DNA of 64,000 nt from assembly GCF_905220365.1 (NCBI RefSeq), contig NC_061127.1:5704001-5768000 (forward strand), given 5' to 3'. This document shows positions 51,661-62,000 of this stretch, in pieces (position 1 is the first letter of the stretch; each line of letters starts with the position of its first letter). This stretch comes from Vanessa cardui. Its lineage: Eukaryota; Arthropoda; Insecta; Lepidoptera; Nymphalidae. The translations under genes and the position numbers were made by a program. The notes under the pieces are model-generated. The model saw only the letters and a list, made by a program, of their open reading frames with translations. It did no database searches and had not been told where the DNA came from.

Positions 51661-52365
51661 AATCGATACGAATACAAATTCATGGCACTTACTTTTTTCA
51701 GTATATGTAGACCTGAAAATAAATGCAAATGCTGTACTTTTAAATGTGTTTTTTTGGAACTAATAAATTGAAATAAGACGTATTTACCTATTGAAAATCA
51801 TTTTTAATGAATACTTACTTTTAATGAGACAGCATAATTCCCCGTCTAAAAAATACCATTAAAAAAATGACTCACTATTAATTGAAATTATTTGTAACAA
51901 AAAATGTGAGAAATGAAGAACCACTCGACCGATTTTGTGCAAACTTCACATAAACCATCTACTAAATAGTCCGAAAAAACCATGAAGATTTGGTTTGGAT
52001 AGGTGGGCCCGTTCTTGAGTTCTAAAGTGACAACGTAAATGCCACTTATTTTTTATATGTAGATTCGAGAAATAGATGTAACGATGTTTCAAATTATGCA
52101 AAATCAATTTTAAAACATCCATGTTTTATTATCTTACATCAATAATCATAGAAAATCAATGATAATTCTCTAATAAATCTTATTCTAAGGAAAAACAAAG
52201 TTTTTGTTTTAATTAGATTCCTAGCATTTTTATCATACTTACTCACCTTTTAAACCTTCCCTGGACTTCCACGAATAATTAGAGACCAAAATTAGCCAAA
52301 TCGGTCTAGCCGTTCTCGAGTTTTAGCGAGACTAACGAACAGCAATTCATTTATATATATATAGA

Positions 52366-53078
52366 TTCAAAATAAAATTCGTAAAAACAAAACTGCTTTA
52401 AATAGGTTGAACATTATAAAATTCAGCGTGACAGCGTAATTACTGCGGCTCCCGATAATTTCTAGGAGCCCAATTACGCAACCATATGAACGTTTCACAT
52501 TATAAACGTTGTTAGTAAGCATTTCAAACTAACCTTTTGTTGACACTTAGCAAGACTGTGAGAGCTCTATACATTACGTGTCTGTAGGGCTCTTTACTAT
52601 AAAATAAAGTAATCCCACCTTTTTTACGCTGAAAAAACGCCTTTACGCCTTTCTTATTTACTTCATAAGTGCACGAATGCGAACTAAAAAAACCAGCGGT
52701 ACCCACTCCGACTTTTCGGGACACGTCACGTCATCACACACACGTCGTCACACTACCGTGAAAGTATGTACCGTCAAGTCTGTAAACACTAAATAAATGT
52801 TATTTTATTTTTAAAAGTAATACTGAACAATCGTGTATATGTCTATTTATTTTATATTTAGGTAACCTGACATATCAGAAAAAGGAGTGGACACCATCCC
52901 AATAAAATGGTATACGAAGTTCTCACTAACATCTTACATCGTCAATTGTTCACCGATCAAGGGATCTAAGATGCTGTGTTCTTTATGCCCGCTTTTGTGC
53001 ACTGTCTTTCTCACTTTATATTAACTAAATACTGTCCAATCACCCGATTTAATCAATTTAAGGATTCTCAACACGCAT
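52366..53078. other. Intergenic with one unassigned minus-strand frame
   Basis: The 66-codon frame at 52524-52724 (minus; starts MSRKVGVGTAGFFSSHSC, ends LTVLLSVNKRLV) lies in locally GC-richer DNA. I do not recognise it, and it has no splice or promoter support. Confidence 0.4.
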
Positions 53079-53098
53079 GAGACGTCCCAGTGGTTAGA
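53079..53098 (+). repeat. SINE family-1 head fragment
   Basis: Only GAGACGTCCCAGTGGTTAGA is left of a family-1 SINE head; the following sequence is unrelated. Confidence 0.5.
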
Positions 53099-56000
53099 TT
53101 CGGCAAAAAACAATCAAAAACCGGCCTATAGTATTAACATGCTGTCGTTGTTTGACTATCAGTGTGACTTAAAAATACGATTACGATAGAATATAGTTTG
53201 GGTGAATTCAACAAACATGTGTATATTTATGTCAAGAAATATATAACGGAGTAAGCATTTCCGAGCCCATTTTTAAAAAACATGACATCAGCATAGGTGA
53301 CGTCACGAGTGTCAGAGTTTCAATCGTTAACCATCTTCAGTGGTATGAAATAAAACTCAGGAAATAATCCTCTCTGATTTATTCCAATATGAGGCGGTCC
53401 GATCGCACCAACGGCTCGACTAAGCCTGTCGATACTTGGCGCTTGATCTTTTATAACAAAAATACGTGGGTAGACTTATTCACTCAACATAACAGCTGTT
53501 TACAAACACTAAAATATTTCAGACTAATTTAAAATTTCACAATTTAATAAAAATTATTAATTTAACCATAAAACAGTTTTAAATTATTAAAATAATCATT
53601 TCTGGACACGTGTTTTTCTTAAATTCGTGGTTTTGCGCCGACATATACCTATGTTAATTGCATTATAATAAACAATCATGACAGGCCATGATTGAAATCT
53701 ATTTAAGTTCTGACATAAAGACGCGTAGTTATTCGTAGCACACAGTTATATAGTATGCTTTAGTAGCATTTCCCGCGAGGATTTCTCCATTCGGTCTGAT
53801 AACGAGGTGATTTCGTTTTCAGTTCTCGTCGTATGTCTTAGTCCTCGTAAAATACGATATTTCACTAACATTAGGTACAAAAAGATTATACAAAAGGTCG
53901 CATATTTATCTTGTAAAAATTTACTTGGTCTGTAGTTACTATATTGACATAATATAATGCTTATCATATTAAATTTTTGCTAGAGTAGCAAACTCGACAG
54001 AACAGGTTCAATTAAGTTATTGTATTTAAAATGAAAGAATATGTAACACCGACACTACATAAATAATTTATAATATTGCTTCACTAAAGCATTCTAGTCA
54101 TTTACGTACTTACTTATATTGAAATATTATCCAGTTTTTCCATTCGAACTTCTAGTTTTAGAAATAGGACTTCCGGGTAAACTGACTGGATACGACTAAC
54201 GAGATCTCTAAAGATAATTAAGTTCGTAGATATAAATCTCAATATGTGAATTAAATTAACCAAAGATAACATTTATGTTTTATCGTTTATGGCAGACATC
54301 AACTTATAAGATAGACTTACTGCCAATCTATGTGCACAAGATAAAGAAACGACGGTTGCAATGTGTAATATATCTTCTATCACACACGACACCGACAGAC
54401 AGTTGCTGAATAAACTTTAAATTGTATGTCTTTCTAAAACAGTGCTTTCGTATTTGCTTCGAATTTGATTATATTTCTACTCCATACAGTAACTCCCTTG
54501 GCGAATTTAAAAAAAACTTATTTTTACTAAATCATGTGTGTTGTTTTGCTTAAGTTATTTAATAAAATCAAAAGTAAGGCAACTGTTAATAGATTTAAGA
54601 TCATGATATATTCATCATTCCACCAGTTGTTACATATACTAATAATTCAGTTTAATATATACTATGGACTCTTTATAGTGGGCGTAACTATCGTTAAAAC
54701 TAGGATGAAGGCCCAATGTATTTAAAGTATTTATTACCAAATACTACGCATATGAATGTATATGTATATAAAATATTTCATGTTACTATACGATACAATT
54801 ACGTGTAATTACTATAATTTCCGGTAAATATTTTGATAATTACAATATTTGAGCTATATAGAATTGAATGCACTAATTGAAAAGTTGTAATAAATATTTG
54901 AAATATACTTTTCATTTTTCCCGACGTCGTTTTTATCTCGTAATTTGTTAACCGTGAACTACAAATACATAAGTAGAATTTAGTATTTAGATACATCGCG
55001 AGAGCTTAAAGTGTAAATATAAATCTCAAACAGTCCGCGAATACAAAAATAATATTGTTCCAGATTACACCACTTGGAAAATCTTTCTCTTTTAGCCAAT
55101 AAAGAATGAAATGATAAAAATATTCTTGATAAAATTTGCAAGCGTATAAGCATCGCGTCGGTTATTTTATTACCATTTTATCAACCGCGTAGCTACTTAC
55201 AGCACTGCAGCCATATAAATAATCAGACAGACATGTTACTCTAGACATTTAGTAAAAGTCCTTTACCATTTGCCAACAGACAAATCTCGAGGGAAAATCT
55301 ACACACTTGTAATTCGACGGGGACAAATTTATTTCTGTCCCTCGTGTTATTCGAGTTTGTACAAATGGTACAATCAAGTCAACAATCAATTCAATCAACA
55401 AAGTAACTCAGTATCTCTGGTTTAATAGCTACGTGTTTTTCGATAAATTATCTGACTTTCGCCAAATAAGCCGACACGGCGATATGATTGGGAAAATAAA
55501 CGAAACAAATACTCGAGGATTTTCTGTCTTATCAGGATTTAATAGAAAATCTTTTCTCTTTTTGTCTTGTCACAGACTATATAATCTACGAGTAATTTAT
55601 TGTTAGTTATTCCTTTAATGATACTTAACATAATAATAATTAATGTAACTTTCATTAGATTATTAATAATCATTAATATAGCTTGATAAACTATTGGTAA
55701 AGATAAAATGTCCCCTTTTTTCGGTTTATTCACTCACGCTATTTCAGGGTTATAGCCGTCTGGCTGAAATTCATCCGCACAGTTTTCTCGTCTCTGTCGG
55801 GCACGAGATGAACTAAAACTAACACAAATAAGGCAAATTAGTGCTTGGTTGGCTTTTAACCTGTAATCGTATTGTAACTGACGATCCGAATTTATCTAAA
55901 AGCAAGACTTTTCGTTTATCAACGACTATTAAAATAATAAAAAAGTATATAAAAAGGTCAAAAACCATATGCTACCCTACCTAACCTACCTAGAATAATT

Positions 56001-56973
56001 CTTGTCCAAACTATTCTTTTCGCTCATTCTTATTTTAGAATTTATAATATAGCCTGTATATAATACATATTATAGCCAACGGCGGTCATATTGGAACTAA
56101 TAAAAAAGTAAATAAAAAACACATCTAAGCTATTTTCAAATAAAATAGCTACTATTATAATTCTTTACGTGTGCTAACTCACTGACTCATTTGGTGATAA
56201 AACTTTCAAGACCCGTCTGGGTAGATACCACTAACTCATAAATTCCTGCTAAACAGTAATCTATCAGAGCATCCGCCTACCTAATTCATAAAAAACCTCG
56301 GAAACGTCTTGAAATAAATACTTTTATATTTACATATATAAAGTATATATGTATTTGTGTAGCCAATATATATTTTTAGACTAAGTAGACTAGACATTCT
56401 GTAGATATTAAGCCTTAATAATCTTTCGTCCATATAGTTTTTCCCGTTTTCACGAACGAATAAACGCATCATGCGAACTCTGCATGAATATTAATGAAAC
56501 TTGAATGGCAAAGCTTTTGACCTGAATACTATAGTACACTCAAACAGTAGCATATTTTATGTTTTAGCACCCAGAGCCTACTATTAGTACTATTCCTCCA
56601 TATATTGAGAAAAAATCGCAAATTTTGTATATTATATATTGAGGTAGAAAATAATGTAAAGAAGTGCATAAAAATGTGTATAACAATCAAAGAAAAACAA
56701 ACCAGAACCACAAACCATTTACTTGACGCTCGGCATAATTTAAAAGTGAGGAAAATCTTATTTCACCTATACGTACCTATAACATTATTTCCTTACACAC
56801 AATCACCTTACTGACACCGCAATGGTAACTTTATTATAACTAGACAAATATAGCAATAAGACTTCCAGGTCAAAGATTGGTGTTGTGTGACGTATCACTA
56901 ATTATATATATTTTTTAATTTTATTTCATTTTAATTTTTTTATATGGTAACTGCTATTTACTTTTTTTTATAC
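53099..56973. other. Intergenic, no gene recognised
   Basis: 3.9 kb of AT-rich DNA. A short trace of the GGTGGTAGGG family (GACCCGTCTGGGTAGATACC) lies near 56211. Frames such as 55539-55733 and 56605-56814 show no domain. Confidence 0.5.
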
Positions 56974-57199
56974 ACTAAAGCCGGAGAAATGCGGAGAAGG
57001 TTAGAGAATATTTCACAACGCTGCTCCAATGCGGGTTGGTGGATTGACATTTGGCAGAATTTCGTTTAAATTCCTCACGATGTTTTCCTTCACCGCCGAC
57101 CTCGAGATGAATTATAAACACATACGGAAAATACAGTGGTGCTTGTCTGGGTTTGCATCCGCTATCATCGGTTAAGATGTACGCGGGCCATCTCGGCTC
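56974..57199 (-). mobile_element. tRNA-derived SINE, family 1, 3'-truncated
   Basis: The minus strand reads GAGCCGAGATGGCCCGCGTA, then ATGATAGCGGATGCAAACCC (B box damaged), GAGGTCGGCGGTGAAGG and the body up to the CTTCTCCGC block, where similarity ends. The usual GTT tail is missing. Confidence 0.88.
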
Positions 57200-57998
57200 T
57201 TAAGCTGTGTTTATATCCAATATATTATAACGATTTCACTAATGTAGTATGATTCGTTTGCCATTTTATTTTTTATACAATTGAAAATATAACACATTGA
57301 AAAGAGACATGGAATAAATAATGTATAAGTATCATGCTTTGATTGTTGGCTTATACATATTGCTTCACTGCTATACAACAGTGAAGCAATTTTATGCATA
57401 TGCGTGTATAACAATCTATTATATAAAATAACAACTACTCAACGCATTCTAAAGAAGGCAAACTGCTCGTTTATTTAGAGTCTATAATAATAACTTAACA
57501 GATTATTATAGATAAAACAGCGTTCAAATCACATAGAAATGTTGAAAGCATTTTGTCAAATCTCAATAATGTTTGCTTAGGCTAGGTATGTATGCTTATT
57601 AATAAAGGGCAATTAATAAATGTTGCCATTTAAAAAAAAATCATGTATTTCAAATTATTTATAGCCACAACATTTTACCCACTCTAAAGAAAAAAAGGAA
57701 AAAAAGGGCTCAATGATACATAAACACAATACGTTTATTATTGGATCTTTATTATGCTATGATTAAAATATATTCGTAGCTTACAAAATACATTGTAAAG
57801 ACACAACTATAGCAATACAAATACAATATATATAATCTACTGAGCATTGTGTAAATAAAATCATATAAGAGTTTGAGCTTGATTGGGGGATGGCTCATAC
57901 TACGTATTTTCGATAGTCTTCGAAATTTGTTATAAAATATAGTTAACATATTCTTTCCACACTTAGACAAGCATGCTTTTTTAGGGTTAGGGCGTATT

Positions 57999-58040
<42 letters not shown>

Positions 58041-58915
58041 ATAACAAAATAAACTTGAAAAAAATGGTGAGTATAATTGCTAGCAATAACAATCTTCTAT
58101 TTTCATTTTAAAGAACATGAAGCACCGTACAAGTAAATACATCGGTGACCGTAAATAATGTAAGACATTGATTTAAGAGTGTGCCCAACCGCTGAGAGAA
58201 TGTGTTTCTGACAGATGATCGTAATTCGTCAACGAAATGTTTATAGCGATTATTTATCCTATTAAAAAATATCATTAAAAATATAAAGTTATGCCGATTT
58301 GCAATGAATTATATAGTTAGACCCTAAATTTTAATAACAAAAACTAAGTACTGCGCTTACACGCTTATGCCAACTGTTTATTCTGTACCCATTAGCGGTG
58401 ACGTCAGCAAACTCGTTAAAAACAAAACTTGTGAGTCGTTTTTACTTATTTGTAATTGTGGATTATTATAAATATTTTAAAGTATTGGAAGATTGTACGA
58501 TTATTTTAATGATAGTATTATTATGAGTTTAGAACAATAATTAGTGCTGTAAAATTTTGAAAATTCGATTGAAATTCCAGCCGTTGAATATATATTTGTT
58601 TTGCGAACGCTAATTTATTCGAAATTTGAAGTTCTAAACAATAAGTTCTGTCACAATGTCATGGCGCATGAAATTACACTACGATGATTACATAAACTTT
58701 AGGCATTCTCTCAGCAGCCGCACATTAAGACCGAAAGCAACCACATTTAAAAATCACATATTAAAAAAACCAGCGGCAGAAATAAAATACGAGGTTGTCA
58801 TACCAACGATAACATTTATAATACGAAAATCGTGGTTTTAAAGTTGCAATGGCACACTATTCTATTTACATTAGTCATATATCTGAACTTATACAATTCA
58901 TGTAAACTTCAAAAC
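57200..58915. other. Intergenic, downstream of the zinc-finger gene
   Basis: AT-rich. Contains a (TA)n microsatellite at 58002-58037. The plus-strand frames at 58656-58841 and 58832-59023 have no recognisable domain, and the second overlaps the terminal zinc-finger exon in antisense. Confidence 0.55.
58002..58037. repeat. (TA)n microsatellite
   Basis: About 18 uninterrupted TA units. Confidence 0.98.
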
Positions 58916-58921
58916 TTTATT
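58916..58921 (-). terminator. AATAAA polyadenylation signal of the zinc-finger gene
   Basis: Minus-strand AATAAA lies 18 nt downstream of the stop codon at 58940. It is correctly placed for a short 3' UTR, but AATAAA is common by chance in such AT-rich DNA, so a later site is possible. Confidence 0.5.
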
Positions 58922-58939
58922 CCTTTGATTAGTTACACT

Positions 58940-59006
58940 TTAAAAATACGCCATTCCTTGAGCATCATACATTTTCACTTCATCCTTCTTCAACGTCAAA
59001 TCAGGC
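58940..59006 (-). CDS. Zinc-finger gene terminal exon F
   Basis: Acceptor TTTATTTCAG before 59006. The first base completes an ATG codon and the exon then reads PDLTLKKDEVKMYDAQGMAY-F-stop, with TAA at 58942-58940. No donor is available before the stop. An AATAAA follows about 18 nt after the stop, so the 3' UTR is probably very short. Confidence 0.85.
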
Positions 59007-62000
59007 CTGAAATAAATAATTAGGAAAGTTAGTTGAAACAACAATGTTTAAACAATTACCGCAAAATCTTGCAAAGTACGTGAGTGATGAGTGAAAAATC
59101 GGCGACTAAAACACAATTTGCAACAATGATATTCTAATAAACAGATATGTTATACCCATACTAAACAACAGAAAAAAGGGATAACTTGATAAAAACAATA
59201 AGTAAAAGATGACTAAATAAAAAAATAAATCATAATTATGTAATAATACGTAAAACGTATTATTACATAATTATGATGTATTATAACGTATTACTTGCAT
59301 AATTATGATGAAAACGACTAAAAGCAAACGTCCCAATTAGGACGTTTTCTATTCTTCACTTTTTGCGCGTTAATGACATATCTGTTTACTAGAACATCAT
59401 TGACGTGGATACTATAATTATTACAATCAGCTGTATTTACAAATGTGAACTAAATTTGAATGTTTAAAATATTTTCAAAAGTTATAGATAGTTTCAAACA
59501 CAAATCTTTATTGGAGCGCAAATAGTAATCAAACGAAATATCTCTAGAGTTGCCTGTTTAAAAAAAAAACAATTTTAACAGATATAATTTTATAGTTTTT
59601 CAAAAAACATTGATTACTTACATAGTAAGCTGAACAGTCTGCTGTTGAGCTAGAACGAAAAAAAAATTGTTGGTTTAATAAAATAATTTAAAAAATTAAA
59701 ATAAAGTTGCTACTCAAGATTCACTTATTCAGATTTTAAACTTTATTATGCAAGCTTTGTAAAATATTTTAGTAAAAATATTAAACAAATAACAATTAAA
59801 GAAGGCCATGCTCTTCATAAATCCTTCACAAATCTTCTCTTCATAATTTTTTTTATTTGTGTAATGTAAAAATATACTTACTATGTATACTAACAAATAC
59901 TCGCTTTTATAATGTGACAATGTGATTTTACCACGAAACAGAACAGATTTCATGAAGCCGATTAATTTAAACCCATTTACATACACAAATTCGTATAAGA
60001 TATCTAATTTAATTGGAACATTTGTTGTTGAAAACTCAAATTTTCATTTAGGCCTAAACTAATCAAATTTAAAAATAGCTACTAAAAATAAAAAAAAAAG
60101 TTTTTTAAATAACGACTTCTGTTATTGACAAAGGACTTACCAATAGTCGGCTGTTGTATAATCTGTGTCACATCAGAAACATACATAGAATGTGGTGTTT
60201 GTATGAAATCCTTCGACTGGTCGATGAATGTGGGCTGCTGTGGTTGCGTGGCCACTATCTGCTGTTGACGCCACTTTTCCAGCGCGTCCTGGTCTTCTTG
60301 CATCTTCTGCAGTCTCTCGAGTTGCTTGTACGTCGGCTCACCACCGATGTAATCTCGCTTCACGCGATTGTGATTGCGGATTTCGTGCTTTCGCAGGTCT
60401 GATCTGGGAATAAATTAAATGTTAGTTGTTAATAAGAGTCGAGATGGCCCAGTGGTTAGAACGCGTGCATCTTAACCGATGATTGCGGTTTCAAGCCCAG
60501 GCAAGCACCGCTGTTTCATGTGCTTAATTTGCCTTTATAATTCATCTTGTGCTCAGCGGTGAAGGAAAACATCGTGAGGAAACCTGTGACAAACCTGTGA
60601 CAAATTTCATAGAAATTCTGCCACATGTGTATTCCACCAACCCGCATTAGAACAGCGTGGTGAAATATATTCCAAACCTTCTCCTCAAAGGGAGAGGAGG
60701 CCTTTAGCCCAGCAGTGGGAATTTACAGGCTGTTGTTGTTGTTAGTTGTTAATGTTACTGTGCAATCTTGCATATACTTTTCAAATAATTCGAACTTTAT
60801 TTATGCGTACGTACGCACCTGAGAAGTTCTACTTCTTCGAGGTAAATAAAATTAGATTTTAATTTCAAATAAAAATAAATAATTGCAAAAAAGTAAGAGT
60901 AATTTTTAGTACGAAGTTTTCTATTTCAAGGCCGGACACTTAATAAGTTATAGAAAGCAATTTAATGCTGTTTTCATTTCGTCCTGCCTGTGCGCGCGCA
61001 TCACAAAAAATGTCTTCCATGTTTTTTTCAGATGGCGCCAAAAAAACAGATACAGACTTTTTATTTGCCGTAAACTTAAAAAATGTATCAATAAACCATA
61101 TAATACAATATAAATAATAATTTAGTATATATGTATTTATGTAAGCATAATACATATTATATTAAAATTGTTTCTTTTATATAATATTACTAAGAGTATC
61201 TAATGTTGCACTATTTATACCTGCTATATAACACTATTTCTTACAGCTGTGGGTTTGTTGGAAGAACTTTCTTTTAGAAATAAGCCGGCCATTTTGAACA
61301 ATAATTTCATGTGTAACATTACCATGTATAATTTCTCAGTGCAATAAAGAGTATTATATATATAAATAAATCTCATTGGCCTAACTTGTAGCAGAAGTCT
61401 CTCCCGCAGTAGGTGCATGTGTGCTTGATATTCATATGCTTGGCGTCGTGGTGCTCCCACAGCGCCGTGCCCGTGCGGAACGCCTTCTCGCACAGCATGC
61501 ACTGCACACATACAATTATATAGCACTATACGATCACGCAGGCCCGTATTTAGATGAGGGCAACCGGGGCAACCGCCCTGGGGCCTCCACATTAGTGGGG
61601 GCCACAGTTTTCAGCAAGTTAACAAATACCGAGATATAGTTAAATTATAATAATGTTATTATTTAATATTTTATAAGTTATCAATACAAGTAAATAAATC
61701 ATAGCTTACTGATTGAAATAAAAAAGTAATTAATTCATGATAATATAATAATTAGGCTGTTTGCTGTTCACGCTTCTGTTTGTCTAGGGCCCCCACAGCA
61801 TTGTGGCCCGGGGGCCTCCAGATCTTTAAATCCGGCTCTGCGATCACGTCATCATATATTTTAATAAATAAATAACATTATATTTTTTACTATATGAATT
61901 TAGCGATGCTAGCTGAAACACAAGTTTCCTAGTTCTATGATGCTTCATTAATTTTTAATGACGAAATAGATTTTTGGCGGCAATTATTTTGTAAATTTAT

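Larger units (their letters stand above)
48827..52365 (-). mobile_element. Helitron with Rep and helicase remnants
   Basis: Read on the minus strand it begins TCTATATATATATAAATGAA (upstream flank T at 52366 on the plus strand) and ends CGTACCGTGCCGCTAG beside A at 48826. 3,539 bp, shorter than the usual 5-6 kb or more of autonomous elements. Its 5' region matches the Helitron at 30747-34260. It is the most complete Helitron in the window: N-terminal, Rep, inter-domain and Pif1 helicase segments occur in the right order but with frameshifts, stops and deletions. Confidence 0.95.
60404..61385 (-). other. Zinc-finger intron C-D
   Basis: A 982-nt intron with the family-1 SINE at its 3' end. The remainder (60754-61385) is AT-rich and shows no recognisable element. 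Confidence 0.8.

Noticed and set aside
61224..61592. 122-codon minus-strand frame over zinc-finger exon C
   Set aside because: It is in a different frame from the real exon, which is fixed by the finger spacing and splice junctions.
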